Source: Atopobiaceae bacterium (GTDB taxonomy: Bacteria; Actinomycetota; Coriobacteriia; Coriobacteriales; Atopobiaceae). Taken from it: a stretch of 64,000 bases of DNA. The first letter of the stretch is position 1, and each line of letters begins with the position of its first letter. This document shows, piece by piece, positions 46,561 through 56,129 of this stretch. Location: NCBI GenBank assembly GCA_030525685.1, contig JAUNEG010000002.1:35836-99835 (forward strand), given 5' to 3'. The notes beneath the pieces were generated by a model. That model saw only the letters and a program-made list of their open reading frames with translations. It was not told where the DNA came from and made no database searches. The translations under genes were made by a program, and so were the position numbers.

Positions 46561-47604
46561 ATGTCCATCATTGACACACTCTTCGGCGAGTACGGCGGCG
46601 ACCTGGCCATCGATTTGGGCACCGCCAACACGCTCGTCGCCGTGCGCGGCGAGGGCATCGTGATCAACGAGCCCTCGGTCGTCGCCATCGACAAGAGCGA
46701 GAGCCGCGTGCTCGCCGTCGGCGCCGACGCCAAGCGCATGATCGGCCGCACGCCGGGCTCGATCATCGCCGAACGCCCGCTGAAGGACGGCGTCATCGCC
46801 GACTTCGACGTGACGGAGGTCATGCTCCGCTACTTCATCGAGAAGGCACGGGAGCGTCGCTATCCCTGGTCGCCCCGCCCGCGCGTCGTCGTGTGCGTCC
46901 CCTCCGGCGTGACCTCGGTCGAGAAGCGCGCCGTCTTCGAGGCGACCATCCAGGCGGGCGCACGCCAGGCCTACCTCATCGAGGAGCCCATGGCCGCCGC
47001 CATCGGCGCCGATCTGCCCATCGAGGATCCGACCGGCTCCATGGTGGTCGACCTCGGCGGCGGCACGACGGAGGTCGCCGTCATCTCCATGGGCGGCATC
47101 GTCGTCTCGCAGTCCATCCGCACGGCCGGCGACGAGTTTGACCAGACGATCCTTCAGCACGTCCGAGACGCGTACAACCTCTCGATCGGCGAGCGCACTG
47201 CCGAGGACATCAAGATCAAGGTCGGCTCCGCGGCGCCGCTCGCCGAGGAGCTCGACGTCGAGGTCAACGGTCGTGACGTGATGAGCGGCCTCCCCAAGAC
47301 GGTCCGTATCGAGAGCGAGGAGATCCGTCGCGCCCTCGACCGCCCCCTCGACGAGGTCACCAAGGCCGTCAAGGACGCGCTCGACGTCACCCCGCCGGAC
47401 CTTGCCTCGGACCTCATGTACTACGGCATCCTGCTCACGGGCGGCGGCGGTCTGCTCCGCGGCCTGGACCAGCGCCTTCGCGAGGAGACGGGCGTCCCCG
47501 TGAACGTGAGCCCCACCGCCCTCGAGAACGTCGTGAACGGCTGCGCCAAGGTCCTCGAGGCCAACGCGCTCTCGGGTGGCTTCGTCCAGAGCACGGGGCA
47601 GTAG
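46561..47604 (+). CDS. mreB: Rod shape-determining protein MreB
   Basis: Bacterial actin that organises lateral cell-wall synthesis; 347 aa. Phosphate-1 AIDLGTANTLV, phosphate-2 VVDLGGGTTEVAV, adenosine motif GILLTGGGGLLRGL. It heads the mreBCD-mrdA-rodA set, implying MreB-directed elongation. The C-terminus extends a few residues (SGGFVQSTGQ). It starts 9 bp after the TPR gene. Confidence 0.96.
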   Translation: MSIIDTLFGEYGGDLAIDLGTANTLVAVRGEGIVINEPSVVAIDKSESRVLAVGADAKRMIGRTPGSIIAERPLKDGVIADFDVTEVMLRYFIEKARERRYPWSPRPRVVVCVPSGVTSVEKRAVFEATIQAGARQAYLIEEPMAAAIGADLPIEDPTGSMVVDLGGGTTEVAVISMGGIVVSQSIRTAGDEFDQTILQHVRDAYNLSIGERTAEDIKIKVGSAAPLAEELDVEVNGRDVMSGLPKTVRIESEEIRRALDRPLDEVTKAVKDALDVTPPDLASDLMYYGILLTGGGGLLRGLDQRLREETGVPVNVSPTALENVVNGCAKVLEANALSGGFVQSTGQ

Positions 47605-47605
47605 C

Positions 47606-48559
47606 GTGCCGCTTGCTTCGAGGGGTCGGGGGGCGGCACCGACCTTGGGGACTCCCAAGCAGTCAGCAGGTCTTCGCGAGCTCGTCGTCTGTCTCGTCGT
47701 CTCCGTCGCGCTCTTCACGTGGAGCTGCCAGTCCGGCGGCTCCGGGCCGCTCGAGGCCATCCGCGGCGTATTCCAGACCGTTACGATGCCCGTCACCTAC
47801 CTGGGCGCCGCGATCTCGTCACCCCTGCGCGGCCTTGGCAACATCTTCGCGAACCTGACCGCGGACCAGGCTACGCTCACCGAGCTCGAGGCCCAGGTCG
47901 GCGAGCTCCAGGCGCAAAACGCCGAGCTCGAGGAGCGCGCCTCCTCCGCCGAGCGGCTCCAGGGCCTGCTCGACCTCCAGGACAGCAACGACCTGCGCTC
48001 CACGGCCGCCCACGTCATATCGGGCTCGACCGACTCCTGGAGCGCGACCGTCACGCTCGACAAGGGTTCGGCCGCTGGGCTTACCCCGGGCATGCCCGTC
48101 ACGAGCGCGAGCGGCGTCGTCGGCCAGATCATCTCCTGCAGTGCCACCACCTCGACGGTGAGGCTGCTCACCGACGAGTCTTCCTCGATCTCCGCGATGG
48201 TGCAGTCGACGCGTGCACAGGGGATGCTCAACGGGTCGGCCTCGGGCGAGGTCACACTTGAGCTCGTGAGCACGAACCAGGACGTCGAGGTCGGTTCCGT
48301 GATCGTGACGAGCGGTCTCGGAGGGGTGTTCCCGAAGGGGCTTCCCATCGGCGAGGTCGCCAGCGTCTCCGGCGACCCCTCCGGACTCTATCTCGACATC
48401 GTGGTCGACCTGTACGCCGACCCGTGGGCTACCGAGGAGGTCCTCGTCATAACCTCACTGACCGACGACCAGCGCGCCACGGCCGAGGACATCGCCGAGG
48501 CCGACGCCCGGGAGGGCTCCCGCTCCTCCGAGGGCGACGACTCGGGTTCGGACGAGTAG
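47606..48559 (+). CDS. mreC: Rod shape-determining protein MreC
   Basis: 317 aa. A short cytoplasmic N-terminus, one transmembrane helix (LRELVVCLVVSVALFTW), a coiled-coil (LTELEAQVGELQAQNAELEE) and the beta-barrel MreC domain to about residue 290; the tail is acidic (SEGDDSGSDE). It links MreB with the wall synthases outside the membrane. GTG at 47606 is 1 bp past the mreB stop; the frame begins earlier at 47576 inside mreB. Confidence 0.93.
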   Translation: MPLASRGRGAAPTLGTPKQSAGLRELVVCLVVSVALFTWSCQSGGSGPLEAIRGVFQTVTMPVTYLGAAISSPLRGLGNIFANLTADQATLTELEAQVGELQAQNAELEERASSAERLQGLLDLQDSNDLRSTAAHVISGSTDSWSATVTLDKGSAAGLTPGMPVTSASGVVGQIISCSATTSTVRLLTDESSSISAMVQSTRAQGMLNGSASGEVTLELVSTNQDVEVGSVIVTSGLGGVFPKGLPIGEVASVSGDPSGLYLDIVVDLYADPWATEEVLVITSLTDDQRATAEDIAEADAREGSRSSEGDDSGSDE

Positions 48560-48569
48560 GGGAGGCAGC

Positions 48570-49121
48570 ATGCAGGTCGTAGACAGAAACCGTGAGGTCC
48601 GCACGACGGTGGTGCTCGCCGTCGTCTGCCTCGTGCTCCAGCTCGCGCTCGCCCCAAACCTCGGCCTCGGCAACGGACGAGCGAACTTCGGGCTCATCCT
48701 CGTCGGAAGCATCGTCCTCTTCTCGAGCTCCCGCCATCCCGTGCTCGCGGGGTTCCTGTCCGGGCTCGTCTTCGACCTCTGCACGACCGGCCCCATCGGC
48801 CTCATGGCCTTCTGCCTCACGCTCGCCGCGTTCGCGCTCGGCCTCGAGGTCGTCGGTCGGGGCGCCGGGGACCTCGGCTCCGCGATGGCGCGCTTCTCCG
48901 TCGCCGCTGCGGCCGTCTCGCTCGTGTACCATCTCGCCATGCTCCTCACCGGCGCGGCCTCGTCCTTCGTCGACGCCGTGTTCCTGAGGGCGCTCCCCAC
49001 GGCGCTCCTGACGATCGTGGCCTTCGTTCCGTTCGCGTACTACCTCTCGCGCGTGAGGGCCACAGGCTCGGGCCTCGGTCTCTCGCGCCGGGGGTCCCAC
49101 CTCTCGGGAAAGGGGCTGTAG
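48570..49121 (+). CDS. mreD: Rod shape-determining protein MreD
   Basis: 183 aa, about five transmembrane helices and little else, the normal size and profile for MreD. The segment GLVFDLCTTGPIGLMAFCL matches the conserved GLLxDxxxxxxxG region. AGGGGAGGCAG precedes the ATG; 10 bp after mreC. It connects MreC and the synthases in the membrane. Confidence 0.88.
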   Translation: MQVVDRNREVRTTVVLAVVCLVLQLALAPNLGLGNGRANFGLILVGSIVLFSSSRHPVLAGFLSGLVFDLCTTGPIGLMAFCLTLAAFALGLEVVGRGAGDLGSAMARFSVAAAAVSLVYHLAMLLTGAASSFVDAVFLRALPTALLTIVAFVPFAYYLSRVRATGSGLGLSRRGSHLSGKGL

Positions 49122-49128
49122 GGGCTGC

Positions 49129-51171
49129 ATGGACGTCACCCTCCTCATAGTCCTCCTCTGCGCAGTCCTTGCCGTCGTCCTCGTCGTCGTCCTTCTCGTG
49201 TTCGGAAGGGGCGAGGCGAACTTCACCTTCGACATCGGCGGCGCGGCGCCGCGAGCGTCGGGCGGCTCCGACTCGTCCACCGAGAAGACCGCCTCCTCGA
49301 GGCTCGTGGGCCTGGCTGTGGCGGTCGGCGCGGCCTTCACCGTGCTCGTGGGCCGCCTCTGGTCCATGCAGCTCGTCTCCTCTGAGGAGTACGCCGAGCA
49401 GGCCGAGAGCAACCGGCGCAGCACCATCTTCACCCAGGCACCGCGCGGCCGCATTCTCGATCGCAACGGGATCGAGCTCGTCACCAACCGATCGAGCCTT
49501 ACCCTCGTTGCCGAGGGCGCAGTTGTGGACGACGCCATCGAGGTCCAGCTCATCGCCAACCTCGTCGGCATGCCGGCCCAGGCCGTCCGCCGCAAGCTGC
49601 AGGACACCACCGAGGGCCACCAGAGCCCGCGCACCGTGTCCGTGGACGTCTCTCGCCGCGTCGTCGCCTATGTCGGGGAGCATCCCGACGTGTTCCCCGG
49701 CGTTTCCATCCAGCAGCGCACCCAGCGCTCCTATCCCTATGGCTCGCTCGCCGCCCACGTCGTCGGGTACGTCGGCACCGTGACCGAGGACCAGCTCAAG
49801 GAGAGCGAGGGGGCCGAGGAGGGCTCCGTCACGTACCGCTCGGGCGACGTGGTCGGTCAGGCCGGTGTCGAGCGGACCTACGAGCGTGCCCTGGCGGGTG
49901 AGCGGGGCGAGCAGGTCGTCTTCGTCGACGCGGCGGGCGACGTGCTGGGATACTCCACCTCCATCGAGCCCGAGAGCGGCTCGGACGTCGAGCTCACCAT
50001 CGACGTCCCCCTCCAGGACGCCGTGGAGAAGTCGCTCGCCTCGGTCGTCAAGAGCCAGCGCGACCAGGGCAACGACTGCGTTGGCGGGAGCGCAGTCGTG
50101 CTGGACTGCACCAACGGTGAGGTCCTCGCCATGGCGAGCTACCCGACCTTCTCGCCCAACGTGTTCGTGGGCGGCATCTCCCAGTCCGACTGGAGCGCGC
50201 TCTCCGACGAGAAGGCGAACCAGCCGCTCATGAACCGCGCCATATCGGGTCAGTACGCCTCGGGCTCCGTCATCAAGCCGCTCACCTCCTTCGCGGCGCT
50301 CGATAACGGCATCGCGATCCCGGAGTCCTCCTGGGTCTGCAACGGGTGGTGGTCCTGGTCGGGCAAGTCGACGGACGACACGATTATGAAGTGTCACCTC
50401 GAGACCGGCCACGGCCGCATGAACCTGCGCGAGGGCATCGTCTACTCCTGCGACGTCGTCTTCTACGAGATCGGCAAGGGGTTCTTCTACAGCGACAGCC
50501 CCGAGGGCATGCAACAGACCTTCCGGGAGTACGGCATGGGCTCCGTGACGGGCATCGACATCGGGGGCGAGGAGGCCGGCAGGGTGCCTGACGCCGCCTG
50601 GAAGGAGAGCTACTACACCGACCTGGGCTACTCCGCCGAGGACAGCGCCTGGAAGGGCGGCGACAACTGCAACATCGCCATCGGCCAGGGCGACATCCTC
50701 TCCACGTGCCTCCAGATGGCGCTCACCTACTGCAGCATCGCCAACCGGGGGCCGGCGTATCGCCCCCACGTCCTTCGCGGCATTCGCTCCAAGATGGGCG
50801 ACGGCTTCGTCTCCGAGTACAAGCCCGAGAAGATCCTCGACATCGAGGAGGATCCCGCCTACCGCGAGCTCGTCGAGAGCGGCATGTCCGGCGTCATCTA
50901 CGAGGAGGCCGCATCACAGGCCTCGCATTGGACGAACCTGAGCGTTCCTGTCGCCGGAAAGACCGGAACGGCCGAGCAGGCCGCCACGAACCGCAACGCC
51001 TGCTGGTTCGGATGCTACGCGCCGGCCGACGACCCCAAGTACGTCGTATTCTCCAACGTCGACGGCGGCAGCTGGGGCGCATCGTCGGCGATGTACGTCT
51101 GCCGCGACGCCCTCGGGGCGATCTACGGTGAGCCGGACACGTCCTCGGAAGAGTCGTCGGTCGGGGACTAG
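49129..51171 (+). CDS. mrdA: Penicillin-binding protein 2 (elongation transpeptidase)
   Basis: 680 aa class B PBP. Two hydrophobic segments occur at the N-terminus (residues 4-26 and 60-80), unusual since class B PBPs normally have one. The dimerisation domain begins at RGRILDRNGIELVTN. Transpeptidase motifs: SxxK = S380-V-I-K383, SxN-like SCD in YSCDVVFY, and KTGT in AGKTGTAEQ. It cross-links lateral wall peptidoglycan with RodA, whose gene follows after 11 bp. Confidence 0.94.
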   Translation: MDVTLLIVLLCAVLAVVLVVVLLVFGRGEANFTFDIGGAAPRASGGSDSSTEKTASSRLVGLAVAVGAAFTVLVGRLWSMQLVSSEEYAEQAESNRRSTIFTQAPRGRILDRNGIELVTNRSSLTLVAEGAVVDDAIEVQLIANLVGMPAQAVRRKLQDTTEGHQSPRTVSVDVSRRVVAYVGEHPDVFPGVSIQQRTQRSYPYGSLAAHVVGYVGTVTEDQLKESEGAEEGSVTYRSGDVVGQAGVERTYERALAGERGEQVVFVDAAGDVLGYSTSIEPESGSDVELTIDVPLQDAVEKSLASVVKSQRDQGNDCVGGSAVVLDCTNGEVLAMASYPTFSPNVFVGGISQSDWSALSDEKANQPLMNRAISGQYASGSVIKPLTSFAALDNGIAIPESSWVCNGWWSWSGKSTDDTIMKCHLETGHGRMNLREGIVYSCDVVFYEIGKGFFYSDSPEGMQQTFREYGMGSVTGIDIGGEEAGRVPDAAWKESYYTDLGYSAEDSAWKGGDNCNIAIGQGDILSTCLQMALTYCSIANRGPAYRPHVLRGIRSKMGDGFVSEYKPEKILDIEEDPAYRELVESGMSGVIYEEAASQASHWTNLSVPVAGKTGTAEQAATNRNACWFGCYAPADDPKYVVFSNVDGGSWGASSAMYVCRDALGAIYGEPDTSSEESSVGD

Positions 51172-51182
51172 GGAGGAGCAGC

Positions 51183-52376
51183 ATGCCTGATGTCAGCATG
51201 ATTGGGGGCGCGGCCTCCGTGCCCAAGGGCTCGGCGCATGCGCGACGGGGACGCGTCGGCGGCGGTCGCGGGCCGCTCGAGAAGCTCTACCTGATGCAGC
51301 TCATACCCGCGCTGCTCGTCGTCCTCATTGGCATCCTGACGATCTACTCCGCCTCGCTCTCGATTCCCGAGGCGAGCTTCAGGAGCCACCTCTTCGGCGT
51401 GGCGCTCGGAATCGTCGCCGCGGCGGCGGTCTGGCGCTACGACGTGCGTGCCCTCTCCAGCTTGACGACGGCCCTCTTCGTGCTGGCCTGCGTCCTCATG
51501 GTGCTCCCGCGGGTGCCGGGTCTCGGCATCGAGGTGAACGGCATGATGGGCTGGGTGAAGCTCGGCCCGCTGCGGTTCCAGCCCTCCGAGCCCTCCAAGC
51601 TCGTCGTCATCTTCCTCATGGCGTCTGCCTGCGCGCAGTACAACGGGAAGATCGAGACCTTCCGGGACTACGCCAAGCTCTGCGGCACGCTGCTCGTCCC
51701 GCTGCTGCTCATCATGTCCCTCGACCTGGGAACCGGCCTCGTCATCTTCTTCATCGGCGCCGTCGTCATCATCGTGAGCGGCGCGCCTCGTGCCTGGGTG
51801 CTCGCCACGATCGCGCTCATCGTGGGGGTGGCGACGCTCGTCGTCGTCACGTCGATGATCGACGGTCTCCCGCACATCCTCAAGGAGTACCAGCTCAACC
51901 GACTCATCGTCTTCATCGACCCGGACGTCGACCCGACCAACAACGGCTACAACCTGCGCCAGGCCATGATCGCCGTCGGCTCGGGCGGCCTCTTCGGCAA
52001 GGGCTTCGGCAACGCCACGCAGGCCCTGAACGGCTTCGTGCCCGAGGCGCAGACAGACTTCGTCTTCTCGCTCCTCGCCGAGCAGTTCGGCTTCGTGGGC
52101 TCCCTCGTCCTGCTCGGGCTCTATGCCTGGATGATTCTCTCCACGGTCCTTCTCGCCATGCGGACCGAGGGATTCTTCTCGCGCCTCGTGCTCGTGGGGT
52201 GCGTCGCCATGTGGACGTTCCAGATTCTCGAGAACGTGGGCATGTGTCTCGGCATCATGCCCATCACGGGCATTCCGCTGCCGTTCGTGAGCTATGGCTC
52301 GTCGTCGATGGTGGTCCAGCTCGTCTCCGTCGGTATCGTGCAGTCTGTCTGGCGGCATCGCCAGAAGAGCGCCTAG
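51183..52376 (+). CDS. rodA: Peptidoglycan glycosyltransferase RodA
   Basis: SEDS-family polymerase, 397 aa, ten transmembrane segments. Conserved parts: GWVKLGPLRFQPSEPSKL, the catalytic-Asp region QLNRLIVFIDPDVDP, NNGYNLRQAMIAVGSGGLFGKGFG, and TDFVFSLLAEQFGFVG, then GIPLPFVSYGSSSM. RodA rather than FtsW is chosen because of the mre/mrdA context. The first 30 residues are Gly/Arg-rich cytoplasmic tail. Confidence 0.94.
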   Translation: MPDVSMIGGAASVPKGSAHARRGRVGGGRGPLEKLYLMQLIPALLVVLIGILTIYSASLSIPEASFRSHLFGVALGIVAAAAVWRYDVRALSSLTTALFVLACVLMVLPRVPGLGIEVNGMMGWVKLGPLRFQPSEPSKLVVIFLMASACAQYNGKIETFRDYAKLCGTLLVPLLLIMSLDLGTGLVIFFIGAVVIIVSGAPRAWVLATIALIVGVATLVVVTSMIDGLPHILKEYQLNRLIVFIDPDVDPTNNGYNLRQAMIAVGSGGLFGKGFGNATQALNGFVPEAQTDFVFSLLAEQFGFVGSLVLLGLYAWMILSTVLLAMRTEGFFSRLVLVGCVAMWTFQILENVGMCLGIMPITGIPLPFVSYGSSSMVVQLVSVGIVQSVWRHRQKSA

Positions 52377-52398
52377 GCGCTTGGGGAGGGGAGAGTCG

Positions 52399-53337
52399 AT
52401 GGGCGGAAGGTCTTGGTCGGTCGGGCGCGTCGCGGACGTGGCGTCGTCGGGGCGGGCCTCGCTCAGGGGCAGGGACGAACGTGCGTGCCTGCACGTGCTC
52501 GTCGACCCTGCCGCGCCGCGCCCCCTCGCGTGCGCCGTGCGCGACCTCCTCATGCCCGAGCGGGCGAACGTCGAGGTCAGGGTGCTCCCGCTCGACGGTG
52601 CCCGACCCGTCTCCGACGCCGTGGACGCCGCGGTCGCGCTGACGGCGCCGAACTCGCCGACCGACCCGTTGCGCGCCTACGTCGGTGCGGGAGTGCCCGT
52701 CGCCCTCGTCGTCGAGGGCGCACTTGAGGCCCCGCGCCTCGAGCTCGACGAGCGAACCGCCCCTCTCGTGAGCGTCGTCGCAGCGTCGAGCGCGCAGGCG
52801 CTCGCCGACAAGCTCGCGACCTGGCTTGCCGCGGCCACCGACAAGCCCCTCGCCCTTGCTGCCAACCTCCCGTTCTGCCGCCGCGCGGTGTGCGACCTGC
52901 TCGCCTCGAGCTGCGCCCTGGAGAACGCGGTGGTCGGCCTCGTGCGCCTGGTCCCCGGGTCGGACCTCCCGCTCATGACGGCCAACCAGGCCAAGCTCGC
53001 CCTCGACATCGCCGCGGCGCACGGCTGCGCTCTCGAGCCCGCCCGGGCCCTGGAGCTCGCAGGGGTCGTCGGCGGCGGCCTCGCGTGGCGCGCCGTCGCC
53101 CGCACGCTCGTCTCCATGCTCCCCGGGCTCGGCACCCTGGCGCGCGTCGGGGTCGCCTACGGCGGAACCCTCGCGACCGGCGCCGCCCTCAGGCTGCGTT
53201 TCGAGTCCGAGACCGGTGTGACGCCCCGACGTGACGGCGCCGACGCCGAGTCGGCGGAGCCGCGTCCGCAGGTCCTTCTCGACACGGCGGCCGACCAGGG
53301 CGTCGGCTACGTTACCATCGGGGGGACGAGGGCATGA
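52399..53337 (+). CDS. DUF697-like membrane-associated protein
   Basis: 312 aa, function unknown. Residues about 20-150 look like a nucleotide-binding-like fold without a P-loop (VLVDPAAPRPLACAVRDLLMP). Residues 165-270 resemble DUF697/YcjF: ANQAKLALDIAAAHGCAL and the hydrophobic LPGLGTLARVGVAYGGTLATG. Start at 52399 with GGGGAGGGGAG. It overlaps the radical SAM gene by 4 bp, so it belongs to that transcript. Confidence 0.65.
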   Translation: MGGRSWSVGRVADVASSGRASLRGRDERACLHVLVDPAAPRPLACAVRDLLMPERANVEVRVLPLDGARPVSDAVDAAVALTAPNSPTDPLRAYVGAGVPVALVVEGALEAPRLELDERTAPLVSVVAASSAQALADKLATWLAAATDKPLALAANLPFCRRAVCDLLASSCALENAVVGLVRLVPGSDLPLMTANQAKLALDIAAAHGCALEPARALELAGVVGGGLAWRAVARTLVSMLPGLGTLARVGVAYGGTLATGAALRLRFESETGVTPRRDGADAESAEPRPQVLLDTAADQGVGYVTIGGTRA

Positions 53338-55211
53338 GGGCACCGCGCGAGAACCTCTTTCACCTGCTGGAGCCGCTGCTCGCGCGCGTCGAGCACCCGG
53401 CACGCTACATCGACCACGAGTGGGGCGCCTGTCAGGAGCAGGACGGCCCCTTTCACCTCTGCATGGTCTACGCCGACGTCTATGAGGTCGGTCAGCCCAA
53501 CCTGGGCGTCTCGATCCTCTACAACCAGGTGAACGCCCAGGAGGGGATGAGCTGCGAGCGGTGCTACCTTCCCTGGAAGGACCTCTCCGCCCTCATGCGC
53601 GAGCGGGGGGTGCCGCTGCTCTCGCTTGAGGGCTCGGCCCCGCTCGCGTCGTTCGACGCGATCGGCTTCACGCTCGCGCACGAGCTGATCGCCACCAACG
53701 TCCTCGAGACGCTGGACCTTGCCGGCATCGCCCTCACCTCGGCTGAGCGTGACGAGGACGACCCGATCATCCTCGCGGGAGGGCCCTCCGCCTGGAACTG
53801 CGAGCCGCTCGCCGCCGTCTTCGACGCCGTGCTGCTGGGTGACGGCGAGGAGTCGATCGTCGAGGTCTGCGCGTGCATACGCGCCGCGCGCTCAGAGGGC
53901 GTCCCCCGCGTCGAGCTGCTGAGGCGTCTCTCTCGCGTGCCGGGGACCTACGTCCCCTCGCTCTACGAGACACGCGTGGACGAGACCTCCACGCGCTGGG
54001 GCTACGCCGTGCCGCGTTCCGGGGAGGACGTCCCCGAGGTCGTGCTCAAGCGCTGCGTGAACGACTTCGCCGCGACGCCTGCCGTCGCCCAGCGCATCGT
54101 CCCCTATGCCGGCATCGTGCAGGACCGCCTGTCGCTCGAGGTGCTGCGCGGCTGCGCCCGTGGCTGCCGCTTCTGTCAGGCGGGCATGACGTACCGCCCG
54201 GTCCGCGAGCGCGGCGCCGAGCAGGTCGTCGCCGGTGGCGTCGAGGGGCTCGAGACGAGCGGCCACAACGAGATCTCGCTTTCCTCGCTCTCCACCACCG
54301 ACCATTCGCAGTGCGCGGAGATCCTCGCCGGCCTGAACGAGCGCCTCGCCGGGCGCGGCGTCCGCGTCTCCATTCCCTCGCAGCGCCTTGACGCGTTCGG
54401 CGTCGAGATGGCGGCCGCCGTGGCGGGGGCACGTCGCGGCGGGCTCACCTTCGCGCCCGAGGCCGGCAGCCAGCGGCTGCGCGACGTAATCAACAAGAAC
54501 GTCACCGAGGACGACCTGGAGCGCGCGGCGAGAAACGCGTTCGATGCCGGGTGGCGCCGATGCAAGCTCTACTTCATGATGGGCCTTCCCACCGAGACGG
54601 ACGAGGACGTCGTGGGCATCGCGCGGATGGCCGAGCGCGTGCTCGAGATCGGCCGGGAGGTTGTCGGCCGGGGCGTCAAGAGCGGGGTCTCGGTCTCCAT
54701 CTCCGTCGCGGTACTCGTGCCCAAGGCGTTCACGGCGTTCCAGTGGGCTGGCCAGCTCGATCCCGACGAGGTGCGTCGCCGGCAGCAGCTGCTGCTCCAC
54801 GAGGTGCGCGACCGCGCCATCCGCGTCTCGTACCATGACGCCGACGTCTCGCTCGTGGAGGGGGCTCTCTCCAAGATGGGGCGTGCTGGCTTCGACCTGG
54901 TACGCGAGGCATGGAGGCTCGGATGCCGCTTCGACGCCTGGACGAGCGAGTTCCGCTTCGACCTCTGGCAGGAGGCGGCTGCCGCATGCGGGTTCGACCT
55001 CGCCGAGGTCGCCTGCGAGGAGTTCCCGCTCTCCGCGCGCCTGCCGTGGGAGCACACCTCCCCCGGCGTCGACAAGGGGTATCTCCAGCGAGAGTGGCTC
55101 CGCGCGCGCGAGGGGGTCACCACGCCTGACTGCACGCGGGAGAGCTGCGCGGGCTGCGGCGTCTGCCCGACGCTCGGCGTCCACAACGTGATACAGGGGG
55201 TCCGCGCATGA
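53334..55211 (+). CDS. B12-binding-domain/radical SAM protein (TIGR03960-like)
   Basis: 625 aa. Residues 1-190 carry a B12-binding-like Rossmann fold; the radical SAM CxxxCxxC is C274-ARG-C278-RF-C281, followed by the TIM-barrel segments LSSLSTTDHSQC and FAPEAGSQRLRDVINKN. The C-terminus has a Cys-rich end (CTRESCAGCGVCPTLGV) that could hold a second cluster. The same family is consistently coupled to a DUF2344 protein and to rplU-rpmA; the chemical role is not established. It is coupled by a 4-bp overlap to both neighbours. Confidence 0.9.
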   Translation: MRAPRENLFHLLEPLLARVEHPARYIDHEWGACQEQDGPFHLCMVYADVYEVGQPNLGVSILYNQVNAQEGMSCERCYLPWKDLSALMRERGVPLLSLEGSAPLASFDAIGFTLAHELIATNVLETLDLAGIALTSAERDEDDPIILAGGPSAWNCEPLAAVFDAVLLGDGEESIVEVCACIRAARSEGVPRVELLRRLSRVPGTYVPSLYETRVDETSTRWGYAVPRSGEDVPEVVLKRCVNDFAATPAVAQRIVPYAGIVQDRLSLEVLRGCARGCRFCQAGMTYRPVRERGAEQVVAGGVEGLETSGHNEISLSSLSTTDHSQCAEILAGLNERLAGRGVRVSIPSQRLDAFGVEMAAAVAGARRGGLTFAPEAGSQRLRDVINKNVTEDDLERAARNAFDAGWRRCKLYFMMGLPTETDEDVVGIARMAERVLEIGREVVGRGVKSGVSVSISVAVLVPKAFTAFQWAGQLDPDEVRRRQQLLLHEVRDRAIRVSYHDADVSLVEGALSKMGRAGFDLVREAWRLGCRFDAWTSEFRFDLWQEAAAACGFDLAEVACEEFPLSARLPWEHTSPGVDKGYLQREWLRAREGVTTPDCTRESCAGCGVCPTLGVHNVIQGVRA

Positions 55212-55981
55212 GCAGACCGCAGTGCCAGCCCGTCCCCGAACGACCCCAGGACCTTCCCATCAAGGCGGAGCTCGCCCGTCTCCGGGTGGCCTACGTCAAG
55301 GACCGCCGACTCGCGTACCTGGGCCACCTTGACCTCATCTCCACCGTCGAGCGTTGCGTGCGCCGCTCGGGGCTCCCGTTCTCGATCGGCAACGGCTTCG
55401 CCCGCCGCATGCGCATACAGTTCTCGAGCGCGCTGCCCGTGGGCGCCTCCTCGGCCTGCGAACTCTTCGACCTGCGCCTGACCCGGCGCGTCGACGTCGA
55501 CGAGGCGCTCGCCGCGCTGCGCGCGGCCACGCCTCCTGCGCTCGCGCCCTATCGCGCGGCCTACGTTGACGGCCGGCTGCCCGCGCCGGAGGCGTGGCTC
55601 GACCGCACCCAGTGGTCCGTCGAGCTTGGGCCCGCATGCCCGACCGACGAGCTCTCGGACGCGATCGAGTCCGTCTGGCGCCATGGCGAGATCCGCTACC
55701 TGCGAGGGGAGAAGGAGAAGGTCGTCGACCTCTCGAGAACGCTCCTCGGTTTCCGGGTGGGGGAGGGCGGCGGAGGCCTCACGGTCGCGCTCGACACGCG
55801 CTCCGGGGCGGGAGGGGCCCTGCGGCCCCAGGTCCTTCTCGACGCCGCGTTCTCCGAGATGGGCCGTCCGGCCCCGGACGCGCCGCGCGTCAGGCGCCTA
55901 CGTCAGGGCCATGAGGAAAGTGGGCGAATTGTGGAGCCTTTCGGGCCCTTCGACACCGAGGCCCGCGCACCATTATCCTGA
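55208..55981 (+). CDS. DUF2344 / TIGR03936 family protein
   Basis: 257 aa. The family block RVAYVKDRRLAYLGHLDLI at the N-terminus and GNGFARRMRIQFSSALPVG are clear. This protein is nearly always encoded next to, or fused with, the radical SAM protein above and is suspected to act with it on RNA or a ribosomal component. The C-terminal 70 residues are less conserved. ATG overlaps the previous TGA (ATGA). Confidence 0.87.
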   Translation: MSRPQCQPVPERPQDLPIKAELARLRVAYVKDRRLAYLGHLDLISTVERCVRRSGLPFSIGNGFARRMRIQFSSALPVGASSACELFDLRLTRRVDVDEALAALRAATPPALAPYRAAYVDGRLPAPEAWLDRTQWSVELGPACPTDELSDAIESVWRHGEIRYLRGEKEKVVDLSRTLLGFRVGEGGGGLTVALDTRSGAGGALRPQVLLDAAFSEMGRPAPDAPRVRRLRQGHEESGRIVEPFGPFDTEARAPLS

Positions 55982-56059
55982 TTCAGGTCGCACTGTGCCG
56001 GCGCGAGCTGGGCTGCCGTCTTTTCCCTTACGGTATCCGCAGGTCACGGCAACTTTTTG

Positions 56060-56088
56060 TTGACGGGTCCGGGGCAGGCTAGTAATAT
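56060..56088 (+). promoter_or_regulatory. Sigma70-type promoter of rplU-rpmA
   Basis: TTGACG (56060-56065), exactly 17 bp, TAATAT (56083-56088). The leader is about 35 nt, too short for an L21 autoregulatory structure of the known kind. It is the best-formed promoter in the window, as expected for ribosomal-protein genes. Confidence 0.8.
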
Positions 56089-56129
56089 AAGCAACTGTTG
56101 CATTCAGCCAGCAATGAAGGGTTTCGCAC

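Noticed and set aside
56089..56129. L21 autoregulatory leader RNA
   Set aside because: With the promoter at 56060-56088 the leader is only about 35 nt, too short for the known structure.
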